A stretch of 64,000 nucleotides of DNA, from the NCBI RefSeq assembly GCF_007714205.1, contig NZ_VMQU01000006.1:25369-89368 (forward strand), given 5' to 3'. This DNA comes from Mycobacterium helveticum (lineage in GTDB: Bacteria; Actinomycetota; Actinomycetes; Mycobacteriales; Mycobacteriaceae). The position numbers and the translations under genes are program-made. The notes beneath the pieces were generated by a model. That model was not told the origin of the DNA. It saw only the letters and a list, made by a program, of their open reading frames with translations, and made no database searches. This document shows positions 1 through 8,982 of this stretch, in pieces; the stretch's first letter is position 1, and the number at the start of each line of letters is the position of its first letter.

Positions 1-564
1 CACCGACCGCGCGGCCGCGGGCAACGCGGCGATGAACTCGTCGACCTCGGCCGGGTCGGTCGGCCCGCCGGGCGCCGCGATGTCGATGCGCTCCAGCAGG
101 TCGTCGGTCCACAGCGCCGCGACCGGCTCGGGTGCTTTGTCCGCGCGGGCGGTGACGATCAACCGGACGGCGCCGGCCAGCGCCAACTGGTAAACCAGCG
201 TGGCCGACAGGATGTCCAGTTCGTGGGCGTCGTCGACGACCAGCAACGGGTCCTCGCCGCCCAGCTCAGCTCCCAGCGAGGCCCGGGCCGCCCGCAACAG
301 CGCGGCCGGCTTGCCGATGTCGGCGATCGCGACCAGATGGCTGAAGGCCCCGAACGGCACCGCGCGCTCGCCCGGGGTGCCGGTGACCCACCGGGTGGGC
401 ACGGTCGGGCGCCGGCGCGCGAGGTGCTCGGCGGCCAACCGCGCCAACGTGGACTTGCCGACGCCGTCGGGACCGAGCACGACGGCACCGCCGCCCCGGG
501 CCAGGACGTCGTTCAGCCGGTCCAGCGCCGACGCGTGCTGCGGAACGTTCCATCGAATCGGCAC
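1..564 (-). CDS. AAA/LuxR-type ATP-binding protein, N-terminal part (Rv1204c-like)
   Basis: This is the first 188 codons of a minus-strand gene that runs off the left edge. The GTG at 564 is chosen because a TAA stop lies in frame just upstream. Residues 31-39 read GPDGVGKST, a Walker A P-loop, and residues 107-114 read LLVVDDAH, a Walker B strand ending in paired Asp. This spacing is typical of the ATPase module of large LuxR/MalT-type regulators and STAND ATPases. The gene is divergent from the LOG gene, which matches the position of Rv1204c in M. tuberculosis. The C-terminal part is not in the window, so a DNA-binding domain cannot be confirmed. Its role is unknown; a regulatory ATPase is an inference from the fold. 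Confidence 0.75.
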   Translation of the reverse strand, partial: MPIRWNVPQHASALDRLNDVLARGGGAVVLGPDGVGKSTLARLAAEHLARRRPTVPTRWVTGTPGERAVPFGAFSHLVAIADIGKPAALLRAARASLGAELGGEDPLLVVDDAHELDILSATLVYQLALAGAVRLIVTARADKAPEPVAALWTDDLLERIDIAAPGGPTDPAEVDEFIAALPAAARSV

Positions 565-645
565 TGCCGGATTTTATTGCGCACGCGTCCCCCGCGGGGC
601 GCATCGGTGGGCGCACCGCCGGGGCGTGGTCTACCTTTGGCGGAT

Positions 646-1209
646 ATGAGCCCGCAAGGCGATGCGTGCGGCAACTGGGCCGTCTGCGTGTACTGCGCGT
701 CCGCGCCGACGCATCCCGAATTGCTCGGGCTCGCTGCCGAACTCGGCGAGGCGATCGCCGAGCGCGGCTGGACCCTGGTGTGGGGCGGCGGCCGGGTTTC
801 GGCGATGGGGGCGGTGGCCGGCGCGGCGCGGGCCCGCGGCGGCCACACCGTCGGCGTCATCCCGCAGAACCTGATGCGCCGCGAGATCGCCGACACCGAC
901 GCCGACGAGCTGATCCTCAGCGACACGATGCGCGACCGCAAGCGCACGATGGAAGACCTCGCCGACGCGTTCATCGTCCTGCCCGGCGGCATCGGGACCC
1001 TCGACGAGCTGTTCGACGCGTGGACCACCGGCTACCTCGGGATACACGGCAAACCGATCGTGCTGCTGGATCCGTTGGGGCATTACGAGGGGCTGTGGGC
1101 CTGGTTGTGCGGGCTGGCCGACAGCGGTTACGTCTCGCAGGCGGCGCTGGACCGGTTGGTGCTGGTCGACAAGGTGAGTGCCGCGATGGAGGCGTGCGCA
1201 CCCGCCTGA
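646..1209 (+). CDS. LOG-family cytokinin riboside 5'-monophosphate phosphoribohydrolase (Rv1205-like)
   Basis: The 187-residue protein has the length and motifs of the LOG family: GGGR near residues 47-50 in the nucleotide-binding loop, MRDRK at 95-99 and the signature PGGIGTLDE at 113-121, which contains the catalytic Glu. LOG enzymes cleave nucleoside 5'-monophosphates such as isopentenyl-AMP to free base and ribose 5-phosphate. The M. tuberculosis homologue makes cytokinins and is known as a target of Pup-proteasome degradation; its build-up sensitises the bacterium to nitric oxide. The start is the ATG that opens directly into the conserved region (WAVCVYCAS). The gene is divergent from the ATPase gene on its left, with an 81-bp gap, so both promoters must lie there. 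Confidence 0.9.
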   Translation: MSPQGDACGNWAVCVYCASAPTHPELLGLAAELGEAIAERGWTLVWGGGRVSAMGAVAGAARARGGHTVGVIPQNLMRREIADTDADELILSDTMRDRKRTMEDLADAFIVLPGGIGTLDELFDAWTTGYLGIHGKPIVLLDPLGHYEGLWAWLCGLADSGYVSQAALDRLVLVDKVSAAMEACAPA

Positions 1210-1212
1210 GGC

Positions 1213-1299
1213 GCGGGCCGTCCCGGCCCGCATCGTCGACCGACGGGGCTGGATTGTCGGTCTCCTCAGCGGGCCGTCCCGGCCCGCATCGTCGACCGA
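1213..1299. repeat. Two perfect 31-bp direct repeats, each containing a 7-bp-stem hairpin
   Basis: The same 31 bases occur at 1213-1243 and 1269-1299. Each copy begins with the inverted repeat GCGGGCC-gtccc-GGCCCGC and ends in GTCGACCGA. A third GTCGACCGA lies at about 1323-1331. The pair fills the gap between the LOG gene and fadD6. It could act as a terminator, a protein-binding array in the fadD6 promoter region, or both. Confidence 0.8.
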
Positions 1300-1358
1300 T
1301 ATGCTGGCCGCCGAGCTGGACTGTCGACCGACTGTTGACAGGGAATCGAGGGATCGAC

Positions 1359-3152
1359 GTGTCCGAACACGACGGGGGAGCGCGCAAGGCGGTCGGCCTG
1401 ACCGACATCGCGTTCAGGCTGCCGGGCGTACTGGCCGACCTGCCGGTCATCCTGCGCGGCGTGCTCACCGGGCTGCTGGCCCGACCGAGTTCCAGGAAGT
1501 CGATCGGCACCGTCTTCCAGGAGCGGGCCGCCCGCCACGGCGACCGGGTATTTCTGAGGTTCGGCGACCAGGAAGTGACCTACCGCGACGCCAACGCCGC
1601 CGCCAACCGCTACGCCGCGGTGCTGGCCGCGCGGGGCGTCGGCAAGGGCGACGTCGTCGCGATCATGCTGCGCAACTCGCCCAACGCCGTGCTGGCGATG
1701 CTGGCCACGGTCAAATGCGGCGCCGTCGCCGGCATGATCAACTACCACCAGCGCGGTGAGGTGCTGGCGCACAGCCTCGGCCTGCTGGACGCCAAGGTGC
1801 TGATCGCGGAGACCGACCTGGTGAGCGCGGTCGCCGAGTGTGGAGCCGCCGGCAGCACCGAGACGCTCACCGGCGAAGACCTGGAGCGGTACGCGGTGAA
1901 CGCCCCGGCCGGCAACCCGGCGTCCGCCTCGGCCGTGCAGGCCCGCGACACCGCGTTCTACATTTTCACCTCCGGCACCACGGGGTTCCCCAAGGCGAGC
2001 GTGATGACGCACCGACGGTGGCTGGCCGCGCTGGCCGCGTTCGGCGGCGTGGGGTTGCGGCTGAAGAGCTCCGACGCGCTGTACAGCTGCCTGCCGCTGT
2101 ACCACAACAACGCGCTGACGGTGGCGTTGTCCTCGGTGATCAACTCCGGGGCGACGCTGGCGCTGGGCTCGTCGTTCTCGGCGTCCAAGTTCTGGGACGA
2201 GGTGATCGCGAGCGAGGCCACCGCGTTCATCTACATCGGCGAGATCTGCCGGTACCTGCTCAACCAACCGCCCAAGCCCACCGACCGGGCGCACAACGTC
2301 CGGGTGATCACGGGCAACGGGCTGCGCCCGGAGATCTGGGACGAGTTCACCGCGCGGTTCGGCATCGGCCGCGTGTGCGAGTTCTACGCCTCGAGCGAGG
2401 GCAACGCCGCATTCATCAACATCTTCAACGTGCCCAGGACCACCGGACTGTTCCCGATGCCGCTGGCCTACGTGGAATATGACCCCGACACCGGCGCGCC
2501 GCTGCGCGACGAGAGCGGCCGGGTGCGCCGGGTCCCGGCCGGACAGCCCGGCCTGTTGCTCAGCCCGGTCAACCGGCTGCAGCCGTTCGACGGCTACACC
2601 GACCCGGAGTCGAGCGAAAAGAAGCTGGTGCGCAACGCTTTCCGCGAGGGCGACTGCTGGTTCAACTCGGGGGACGTGATGAGCCCGCAGGGCCTGGGGC
2701 ACGCCGCCTTCGTCGATCGGCTCGGTGACACCTTCCGGTGGAAGGGCGAGAACGTCGCCACCACACAGGTCGAGGCGGCGCTGGCGTCCGACGACTCGGT
2801 CGAGGATTGCACGGTGTTCGGCGTCGAGGTGCCCCGCACCGGAGGGCGCGCGGGGATGGCCGCGGTCAAGCTGCGCGAGGGCGCCGAGTTCGACGGTCGC
2901 GCGCTGGCCCGCGCGGTGTACGGCCAGCTGCCCGCGTACGCGCTGCCGTTGTTCGTGCGGGTGGTGGAGTCGATCGAGCAGACCACGACGTTCAAGAGCC
3001 GCAAGGTCCAGTTGCGCGAACAGGGCTATAGCTTTTCTGGCCCGGACGTCGACGATCCGCTGTACGTGCTGGCCGGCCGCGACGAGGGCTACGTGCCGTA
3101 CTTCGACGAGTATCCCGAAGAGGTCGCCTCGGGTAAGCGGCCGCGGGGCTGA
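1359..3152 (+). CDS. fadD6: Long-chain fatty-acyl-CoA ligase/synthetase FadD6
   Basis: The 597-residue protein has the full ANL (adenylate-forming) fold: the ATP-binding loop FTSGTTGFPKA near residue 203-213, the GYTDPE/DCWFNSGD region that contains the AMP-contacting Asp, and the hinge with RWKGENVATTQVE. It starts at GTG 1359, which gives the same length as M. tuberculosis FadD6 (597). The family activates fatty acids to acyl-AMP and then acyl-CoA at the membrane, and members of this clade resemble FATP-type very-long-chain acyl-CoA synthetases that couple uptake to activation. A hydrophobic N-terminal stretch (about residues 20-42) could give membrane association. The gene lies 66 bp ahead of folP2 and may be transcribed with it. 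Confidence 0.93.
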   Translation: MSEHDGGARKAVGLTDIAFRLPGVLADLPVILRGVLTGLLARPSSRKSIGTVFQERAARHGDRVFLRFGDQEVTYRDANAAANRYAAVLAARGVGKGDVVAIMLRNSPNAVLAMLATVKCGAVAGMINYHQRGEVLAHSLGLLDAKVLIAETDLVSAVAECGAAGSTETLTGEDLERYAVNAPAGNPASASAVQARDTAFYIFTSGTTGFPKASVMTHRRWLAALAAFGGVGLRLKSSDALYSCLPLYHNNALTVALSSVINSGATLALGSSFSASKFWDEVIASEATAFIYIGEICRYLLNQPPKPTDRAHNVRVITGNGLRPEIWDEFTARFGIGRVCEFYASSEGNAAFINIFNVPRTTGLFPMPLAYVEYDPDTGAPLRDESGRVRRVPAGQPGLLLSPVNRLQPFDGYTDPESSEKKLVRNAFREGDCWFNSGDVMSPQGLGHAAFVDRLGDTFRWKGENVATTQVEAALASDDSVEDCTVFGVEVPRTGGRAGMAAVKLREGAEFDGRALARAVYGQLPAYALPLFVRVVESIEQTTTFKSRKVQLREQGYSFSGPDVDDPLYVLAGRDEGYVPYFDEYPEEVASGKRPRG

Positions 3153-3218
3153 GCGCGGCTGACGCCGAGTGTGCGGCAGGCCGCGCACGCGCGACGGTGA
3201 CCGGGCACTATTGGATGC

Positions 3219-4094
3219 GTGCACTCCACTCTGTGCGGCCGGCCGGTCGCAGGGGATCGCCCGCTGATCATGGCGATCGTCAACCGCACCCCGGATTCCT
3301 TCTACGACCGCGGTGCGACCTTCAGCGACGCCGCAGCCAGGGACGCCGTGCACCGGGCCATCGCCGACGGGGCCGACGTGATCGACGTGGGCGGGGTCAA
3401 AGCCGGGCCCGGTGAAACCGTCGATGCCGACACCGAGATCGCCCGGCTGGTGCCGCTCATCGAGTGGCTGCGCGGCGCCTACCCCGACCAGCTGGTCAGC
3501 GCCGACACCTGGCGCTCGGAGGTGGCCAGGGTGGCCTGCGCGGCCGGCGCGGACCTGATCAACGACACCTGGGGCGGCATCGACCCGGACCTGCCCGCGG
3601 TGGCCGCCGAGTTCGGCGCGGGCCTGGTCTGTTCGCACACCGGCGGCGCGCTGCCACGCACCCGCCCGTTCCGGGTGAGTTACGGCATGTCGGCCCGGGG
3701 CGTGGTGGACGCCGCGATCCGCCGGGTCACCGGGGCCGCCGAGAAGGCGGTGGCGGCCGGGGTGGCCCGCGATCGCGTGCTCATCGACCCGGCCCACGAC
3801 TTCGGCAAGAACACCTTCCACGGGCTGGCCCTGTTGCGCCACGTGGGCGATCTCGTGGACACGGGGTGGCCGGTGCTCATGGCTTTGAGCAACAAGGACT
3901 TCGTCGGGGAGACTCTTGGGGTGGAATTGACCGAGCGGCTCGAGGGCACCCTGGCGGCCACCGCGCTGGCGGCGGCCGCCGGTGCGCGAATGTTTCGGGT
4001 GCACCAGGTCGCGGCCACCCGGCGGGTCCTGGAAATGGTGGCCTCGATCCAGGGAACGCGCCCGCCGGCGCGCACGGTGAGGGGACTCGCATGA
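3219..4094 (+). CDS. folP2: Dihydropteroate synthase-like protein FolP2
   Basis: The protein (291 aa) is a pterin-binding TIM barrel. It begins with the DHPS strand IMAIVNRTPDSFYD and has the following loops DVGGVKAGPG and DTWRSEVA. Mycobacteria carry two DHPS paralogues. FolP1 is the sulfonamide target; FolP2 of M. leprae and M. tuberculosis has been reported not to act as a working DHPS. This copy should therefore be read as DHPS-like, of unproven function. The GTG at 3219 precedes the conserved HSTLCGRPVAGDR start. The stop overlaps the gpgS start (ATGA, 4091-4094), a translational coupling that ties this protein to glucosylglycerate synthesis rather than to the folate genes. Confidence 0.9.
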   Translation: MHSTLCGRPVAGDRPLIMAIVNRTPDSFYDRGATFSDAAARDAVHRAIADGADVIDVGGVKAGPGETVDADTEIARLVPLIEWLRGAYPDQLVSADTWRSEVARVACAAGADLINDTWGGIDPDLPAVAAEFGAGLVCSHTGGALPRTRPFRVSYGMSARGVVDAAIRRVTGAAEKAVAAGVARDRVLIDPAHDFGKNTFHGLALLRHVGDLVDTGWPVLMALSNKDFVGETLGVELTERLEGTLAATALAAAAGARMFRVHQVAATRRVLEMVASIQGTRPPARTVRGLA

Positions 4095-5086
4095 CGGCAT
4101 CGGAGCTGTTCGCCGGCGAACTGGCCCGGGAGGGGACCGTGTCCGGCCGGCCAGGGGACGTCTGGGTGTCCGACCGCTGGCACCGGCCCGGTTGGACCGT
4201 CGAGGAGTTGGAGGCCGCGAAGGCCGGGCGGACCATCTCCGTGGTGCTGCCGGCCCTCAACGAGCAAGACACCGTCCAATCGGTCATCGAAAGCGTCTCC
4301 CCGCTGCTCCGCGACGGTGGCGGCCTGATCGACGAGCTGATCGTGCTGGACTCCGGCTCGACCGACGACACCGAAATCCGCGCCGTCGCCGCGGGCGCCC
4401 GCGTCGTCAGCCGGGAACAGGCGCTCCCCGAGGTGCCGACCCGGCCCGGCAAGGGCGAGGCGCTGTGGCGCTCGCTGGCGGCCACCAGCGGCGACATCGT
4501 GGTGTTCGTCGACTCCGACCTGATCGACCCGCATCCGATGTTCGTGCCGTGGCTGGTCGGACCGCTGCTCACCGGCGACGGTGTCCACCTGGTGAAGAGC
4601 TTCTACCGGCGGCCCCTGCACGTCGGCGACGCGGACGGCGCCGCGGGGGAGACGGGCGGCGGGCGGGTCACCGAACTGGTCGCCCGGCCGTTGCTGGCGG
4701 CGCTGCGGCCGGAGCTGGGCTGCATCCTGCAACCGCTCGGCGGCGAGTACGCGGCGAGCCGGGAACTGCTGATCTCGCTGCCGTTCGCCCCGGGTTACGG
4801 CGTGGAGATCGGCCTGCTCGTCGACACCTTCGACCGGTTGGGGCTCGACGCGATCGCGCAGGTCAACCTGGGTGTGCGGGCACACCGCAACCGGCCGCTG
4901 GCCGAGCTGGGCGCGATGAGCCGTCAGGTCATCGCGACCCTGCTCTCGCGCTGCGGGATCCCCGACTCCGGGGTGGGGCTGACCCAGTTCCTCGTCGACG
5001 GGCCCGAGGGTTTCGGCTTCACCCGGCGCACCTCGCCGGTGTCGCTGGCCGACCGGCCGCCGATGAAAACGGTCCGGCCACGCTGA
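4091..5086 (+). CDS. gpgS: Glucosyl-3-phosphoglycerate synthase GpgS (GT81)
   Basis: GpgS transfers glucose from a nucleotide sugar to 3-phosphoglycerate, the first step toward glucosylglycerate and the reducing end of methylglucose lipopolysaccharides. The 331-residue protein has a GT-A Rossmann start (SVVLPALNEQDTVQSVI, residues 50-66), the metal-binding DSD at about 141-143 (VDSDLIDP) and the acceptor-side region LGGEYAASRELL. The start ATG overlaps the folP2 stop by four bases. Downstream are a small DivIVA-like gene and tagA in the same direction, so 3.2-6.4 kb may be one transcription unit. Confidence 0.94.
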   Translation: MTASELFAGELAREGTVSGRPGDVWVSDRWHRPGWTVEELEAAKAGRTISVVLPALNEQDTVQSVIESVSPLLRDGGGLIDELIVLDSGSTDDTEIRAVAAGARVVSREQALPEVPTRPGKGEALWRSLAATSGDIVVFVDSDLIDPHPMFVPWLVGPLLTGDGVHLVKSFYRRPLHVGDADGAAGETGGGRVTELVARPLLAALRPELGCILQPLGGEYAASRELLISLPFAPGYGVEIGLLVDTFDRLGLDAIAQVNLGVRAHRNRPLAELGAMSRQVIATLLSRCGIPDSGVGLTQFLVDGPEGFGFTRRTSPVSLADRPPMKTVRPR

Positions 5087-5124
5087 TCCCCGGGCTGTCG
5101 GCGCGATAGGGCAGTATCGGTCAC

Positions 5125-5481
5125 GTGGCGTTGGTGTTGCTGTACCTGGTTGTGCTGGTGCTGGTGGCGATCGTGCTGTTCGGCGCGGCCAGCCTGCTGT
5201 TCGGTCGCGGCGAGCAGCTGCCGCCCCTGCCGCGGGGGACGACCGCGACGGTGCTGCCCGCCTACGGCGTGACCGGCTCCGACGTCGACGCCGTCAAGTT
5301 CACCCAGGTGCTGCGCGGGTACAAGACCAGCGAGGTGGACTGGGTGCTGGACCGCCTCGCCCGCGAACTCGAGGCCCTGCGCGGGCAGCTCGCGGCCGTT
5401 CACGCGGCGGCGGCCAAAGGGGAAACCGGCCCCGGGCGCGATCCGGTGGAACCGGAGGACGGCCAGGATCGTCGGGACTGA
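5125..5481 (+). CDS. Small membrane protein with DivIVA-like segment (Rv1209-like)
   Basis: The 118-residue protein starts with a single hydrophobic helix (about residues 2-28, VLLYLVVLVLVAIVLFGAAS). It then has a soluble part with YKTSEVDWVLDRLARELEAL near residues 68-87, the short 'xGYxxxEVDxxL' pattern used by DivIVA/Wag31-type proteins. A disordered acidic tail follows. The family is uncharacterised. A role near the membrane or the growing pole is an inference from the DivIVA-like motif. The stop and the tagA start are separated by one base (TGA at 5479-5481, GTG at 5483), so the two are almost certainly co-translated. Confidence 0.85.
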   Translation: MALVLLYLVVLVLVAIVLFGAASLLFGRGEQLPPLPRGTTATVLPAYGVTGSDVDAVKFTQVLRGYKTSEVDWVLDRLARELEALRGQLAAVHAAAAKGETGPGRDPVEPEDGQDRRD

Positions 5482-5482
5482 C

Positions 5483-6061
5483 GTGATCGATGAGCTGGTT
5501 CGCTGCGGCTGGGCGTCGGTGCGGCCCGCACCCGATTGCGACCTGTACCGCGACTACCACGACCAGGAGTGGGGCCGCCCGGTGCGCGACGGGGTGGCGC
5601 TGTTCGAGCGGATGAGCCTGGAGGCCTTCCAGAGCGGCCTGTCGTGGTTGACCATCCTGCGCAAGCGCGAAAATTTCCGGTTGGCCTTCTCCGGGTTCGA
5701 CGTCGAGAAGGTCGCCGGATACACCGACGCCGACGTGCGGCGGCTGATGGCCGACGCGGGAATCGTCCGCAACCGCGCCAAGATCGAGGCGACGATCGCC
5801 AACGCGCGCGCGGCCGCCGAGCTGGGATCTCCTGACGACCTGTCCGGGCTGCTGTGGACGTTTGCGCCGCAGCCGCGGCCCCGGCCGGCCGATGGCAGCC
5901 AAATCCCCTCGGCCACTGCCGAATCGACGGCGATGGCGCACGAGCTGAAACGGCGCGGATTCCGCTTCGTGGGGCCGACCACCGCGTATGCGCTGATGCA
6001 GGCGACCGGGATGGTCGACGACCACATTCGCGCTTGCTGGGTACCCCCGGCAGGCCGCTGA
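5483..6061 (+). CDS. tagA: DNA-3-methyladenine glycosylase I
   Basis: Tag excises 3-methyladenine from alkylated DNA as the first step of base excision repair. The 192-residue protein shows the family's zinc 'snap': Cys at residue 8 (RCGW) and a His a few residues on, in DYHDQEWG (where the substrate-pocket Glu-Trp also sits), with the other two ligands in DDHIRACW near the C-terminus. The aromatic-rich FQSGLSWLTILRKRENF helix and the FVGPTTAYALMQATGMV helix-hairpin region are also present. GTG start, immediately downstream of the DivIVA-like gene. The length matches bacterial Tag proteins. Confidence 0.95.
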   Translation: MIDELVRCGWASVRPAPDCDLYRDYHDQEWGRPVRDGVALFERMSLEAFQSGLSWLTILRKRENFRLAFSGFDVEKVAGYTDADVRRLMADAGIVRNRAKIEATIANARAAAELGSPDDLSGLLWTFAPQPRPRPADGSQIPSATAESTAMAHELKRRGFRFVGPTTAYALMQATGMVDDHIRACWVPPAGR

Positions 6062-6227
6062 GGCCGGACAGCAGGGTCTTGGTGCAAGTCGTGACCTCCA
6101 TAGGGGACAATAGGGGGGTGATTTGGCAGTTCGATGTCGGGCGTGGCAGGAAGTTCGCTGGCGGGGCATGCTCGACGCCGACCAGGCCCGCGGGAACGGG
6201 CCGGCCCGACTGTGGAGGGAGCACTCG

Positions 6228-6401
6228 ATGGCGGCGATGAAGCCCCGGACCGGAGATGGTCCTTTGGAAGCGACCAAGGAGGGGCGCGGCATCGTGATGC
6301 GGGTACCACTCGAGGGAGGTGGTCGATTGGTCGTCGAGCTGACGCCCGACGAAGCCGCCGCCCTCGGTGACGAACTCAAGGGTGTTACCAACTCCACCTG
6401 A
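6228..6401 (+). CDS. DUF3117 small protein (Rv1211-like)
   Basis: This is a 57-residue protein beginning MAAMKPRTGDGPLEATKEGR and ending in an ELTPDEAAALGDEL helix, the complete DUF3117 motif widespread in Actinobacteria. The start at ATG 6228 is preferred because GGAGGGA lies at 6214-6220, seven bases before it. A longer reading from ATG 6168 (77 aa, as in the annotated M. tuberculosis protein of about 75 aa) adds an N-terminus with no conserved feature I recognise. Function unknown. The gene converges on glgM with only 26 bp between the stops. Confidence 0.85.
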   Translation: MAAMKPRTGDGPLEATKEGRGIVMRVPLEGGGRLVVELTPDEAAALGDELKGVTNST

Positions 6402-6427
6402 GGTCTGCGCGACCCACGGCCCGGCTG

Positions 6428-7594
6428 CTACGCAGACACCTTCCGGTAGATGTCGAGCGTCTGCTCGGCGACCTGGGCCCAGGAGAATTCCTCGATGCAG
6501 CGCTGCCGTCCCGCCCGGCCGTAGCGCTCGGCTCTTTCCGGGTCGGCGACCAGCTCGTTGACCGCCCCGGCCAATCCGGCCTGGTATCCGCACGCGTCGT
6601 CGGGGTCGTAATGCACCAGCGACCCGGTGATGCCGTCCGCGACGACCTCGGGTATCCCGCCGACGTCGGAGGCCACCACCGCGGTCCCGCAGGCCATCGC
6701 CTCCAGGTTGACGATGCCCAACGGCTCATACACCGACGGGCAGACGAAAACATCGGCAGCCGAGAGGATTTCGCGCAGATCGCTGGTGGGGAGCATCTCC
6801 CGCACCCAGAAGACACCGGCGCGCGCGCGGGCCAGTTCGGCGACCGCGCCGCGCACCTCCTCGGCCAGTTCCGGGGTGTCGGGGGCGCCGGCGCACAGGA
6901 TCAGCTGCACCCCGGGGCTGAAATGGTGTGCGGCGGCCACCAGATGGGCGACGCCCTTCTGGCGGGTGATCCTGCCGACGAAGGCCACGATCGGTCTGCT
7001 CCGGTCGACCCCGAGTTCGGCCAGCAGCGAGCCGCCGGCTTCCGCGGGCCCGGTGGGATACCAGACGTCGGCGTCCACACCGTTGCGGATGACGTGCACA
7101 CGTCCGGGATCCAGGGTGGGATAGACCCGCAGGACGTCGTTGCGCATGCCGGAACTGACCGCGATGACGGCGTCGGCGGCCAGCACCGCCGTGTGCTCCA
7201 CCCACGTCGACACCCGGTAGCCGCCGCCGAGCTGTTCGGCCTTCCACGGCCGCAGCGGCTCCAGCGAATGCGCGGTCAGCACGTGCGGGATGCCGTAGAG
7301 CAACGCGGTCAGGTGCCCGGCCAGGCCGGTGTACCAGGTATGCGAATGCACGACGGTGGCCGCCGAGGCGGCGTTGACCATCATCAGGTCCGACGACAGC
7401 GTCGACAGGGCCGCGTTGGCGCCCCGCAACCGGGGGTCGGGTTGCTGGGCCCGGACGCCCGGCCGGGGCTCGCCCATGCAGTGCACGTCGACGTCACACA
7501 GCCGGCGCAGCTGGGCGACCAACTCGGTGACGTGTACCCCGGCCCCGCCGTAGACCTCCGGTGGGTACTCCCGCGTCATCATCGCCACCCGCAT
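6428..7594 (-). CDS. glgM: Maltose-1-phosphate synthase GlgM (GT4; Rv1212c-like)
   Basis: GlgM uses ADP-glucose and glucose 1-phosphate to make alpha-maltose 1-phosphate, the building block that GlgE polymerises into alpha-glucan. The 388-residue protein is a GT-B glycosyltransferase: the N-terminal EYPPEVYGGAGVHV loop binds the acceptor, FVGRITRQKGV opens the C-terminal Rossmann domain, and CPSVYEPLGIVNLEAMACG carries the E-x7-E motif of retaining GT4 enzymes. It was formerly annotated as glycogen synthase GlgA. It is divergent from glgC, whose product supplies its ADP-glucose; the shared 170-bp gap probably holds both promoters. Confidence 0.93.
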   Translation of the reverse strand: MRVAMMTREYPPEVYGGAGVHVTELVAQLRRLCDVDVHCMGEPRPGVRAQQPDPRLRGANAALSTLSSDLMMVNAASAATVVHSHTWYTGLAGHLTALLYGIPHVLTAHSLEPLRPWKAEQLGGGYRVSTWVEHTAVLAADAVIAVSSGMRNDVLRVYPTLDPGRVHVIRNGVDADVWYPTGPAEAGGSLLAELGVDRSRPIVAFVGRITRQKGVAHLVAAAHHFSPGVQLILCAGAPDTPELAEEVRGAVAELARARAGVFWVREMLPTSDLREILSAADVFVCPSVYEPLGIVNLEAMACGTAVVASDVGGIPEVVADGITGSLVHYDPDDACGYQAGLAGAVNELVADPERAERYGRAGRQRCIEEFSWAQVAEQTLDIYRKVSA

Positions 7595-7686
7595 ATCGGC
7601 ACCGTAGTGCGGCCAAGGCGCAACCCGCGAGTCGGGCCGGGGAGAGGCCGGTCGATCCGGCCCGGCGCCGGGGCTGGCCAAATACC

Positions 7687-7716
7687 TTGACGGACAGCCC
7701 GTCAGAACGGTAAAAA
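7687..7716 (+). promoter_or_regulatory. Candidate glgC promoter with embedded inverted repeat
   Basis: TTGACG at 7687-7692 and TAAAAA at 7711-7716 are spaced by 18 bases and resemble a housekeeping sigma-A promoter, 49 bp before the glgC start. The -35 hexamer overlaps the inverted repeat TGACGG-acagc-CCGTCA (about 7688-7704), a possible operator. This rests on sequence pattern only. Confidence 0.4.
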
Positions 7717-7764
7717 GCCAGGCGCCCCCTGGCAGCGGTGCGCAACGGCCGATAGGTTTGTGCC

Positions 7765-8979
7765 ATGAGGGAAGCGCCACACGTGCTGGGCATCGTCCTG
7801 GCCGGCGGTGAGGGCAAGCGGCTTTACCCGCTGACCGCGGACCGGGCCAAGCCCGCAGTTCCCTTCGGAGGTGCCTACCGGCTGATCGATTTCGTGCTGT
7901 CCAACCTGGTGAATGCCCGGTACCTGCGAATCTGTGTTCTCACGCAATACAAGTCGCATTCACTCGACCGTCACATTTCGCAGAACTGGCGGTTGTCCGG
8001 CCTGGCCGGTGAGTACATCACCCCGGTGCCGGCGCAGCAGCGCCTGGGCCCGCGCTGGTACACCGGCTCGGCCGATGCGATCTATCAGTCACTCAACCTG
8101 ATCTACGACGAAGACCCCGACTACATCGTCGTTTTCGGCGCCGACCACGTGTACCGGATGGACCCCGAGCAGATGGTCCGGTTCCACATCGACAGCGGGG
8201 CCGGCGCGACGGTGGCCGGTATCCGCGCCCCGCGCGGCGAGGCCACCGCGTTCGGGTGCATCGACGCCGACGACTCCGGTCGCATCCGCGATTTCGTGGA
8301 GAAGCCTCTGGACCCGCCGGGAACCCCCGACGACCCGGATTCCACGTTCGTGTCGATGGGCAACTACATCTTCACCACCAAGGTGCTCATCGACGCGATC
8401 CGCGCCGACGCCGACGACGACCACTCCGATCACGACATGGGCGGCGACATCATCCCGCGGTTGGTCAACGACGGGATGGCGGCGGTCTACGACTTCAACG
8501 ACAACGAGGTGCCCGGTGCCACCGACCGCGACCGCGCCTACTGGCGCGACGTCGGGACACTGGACGCCTTCTACGACGCACACATGGACCTGGTGTCGGT
8601 GCATCCGGTGTTCAACCTGTACAACAAGCGCTGGCCGATTCGCGGCGAGTCGGAGAACCTGGCGCCGGCGAAGTTCGTCAACGGCGGCTCCGCGCAGGAG
8701 TCGGTGGTGGGCGCCGGCAGCATCATCTCGGCGGCCTCGGTGCGCAACTCGGTGCTGTCGTCCAACGTCGTGGTCGACGACGGCGCGATCGTGGAGGGCA
8801 GCGTGATCATGCCGGGCGCGCGGGTGGGCCGCGGCGCGGTGGTGCGTCACGCGATCCTCGACAAGAACGTCGTGGTCGGGCCCGGTGAGATGGTCGGGGT
8901 GGACCCGGAACGGGACCGGGAGCGCTTTGCGATCAGCGCCGGCGGCGTGGTCGCGGTGGGCAAGGGCGTCTGGATTTAG
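7765..8979 (+). CDS. glgC: Glucose-1-phosphate adenylyltransferase GlgC
   Basis: GlgC makes ADP-glucose from ATP and glucose 1-phosphate, the committed step for alpha-glucan and, through GlgM, for maltose 1-phosphate. The 404-residue protein has the nucleotide-binding [11 protein letters not shown] loop at residues 13-23, [14 protein letters not shown], the [10 protein letters not shown] metal/substrate site, FVEKP, and a C-terminal left-handed beta-helix with hexapeptide-like turns ([14 protein letters not shown] onward). The length and motifs are complete. It is followed after 3 bp by a 60-nt palindrome that separates it from the convergent hydrolase gene. As I recall, M. tuberculosis has a PE gene (Rv1214c) at this spot, which is absent here. 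Confidence 0.95.
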   Translation: MREAPHVLGIVLAGGEGKRLYPLTADRAKPAVPFGGAYRLIDFVLSNLVNARYLRICVLTQYKSHSLDRHISQNWRLSGLAGEYITPVPAQQRLGPRWYTGSADAIYQSLNLIYDEDPDYIVVFGADHVYRMDPEQMVRFHIDSGAGATVAGIRAPRGEATAFGCIDADDSGRIRDFVEKPLDPPGTPDDPDSTFVSMGNYIFTTKVLIDAIRADADDDHSDHDMGGDIIPRLVNDGMAAVYDFNDNEVPGATDRDRAYWRDVGTLDAFYDAHMDLVSVHPVFNLYNKRWPIRGESENLAPAKFVNGGSAQESVVGAGSIISAASVRNSVLSSNVVVDDGAIVEGSVIMPGARVGRGAVVRHAILDKNVVVGPGEMVGVDPERDRERFAISAGGVVAVGKGVWI

Positions 8980-8982
8980 GGC

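Noticed and set aside
3464..4090. Long open frame on the plus strand upstream of and in frame with gpgS
   Set aside because: It runs through folP2 in another frame, is Arg/Gly-rich, and gpgS starts at the ATG that overlaps the folP2 stop.
1266..4100. Minus-strand open frame of about 940 codons opposite fadD6 and folP2
   Set aside because: It is the antisense shadow of GC-rich genes: His/Arg/Gly-rich with no domain and no GC-rich third position of its own.
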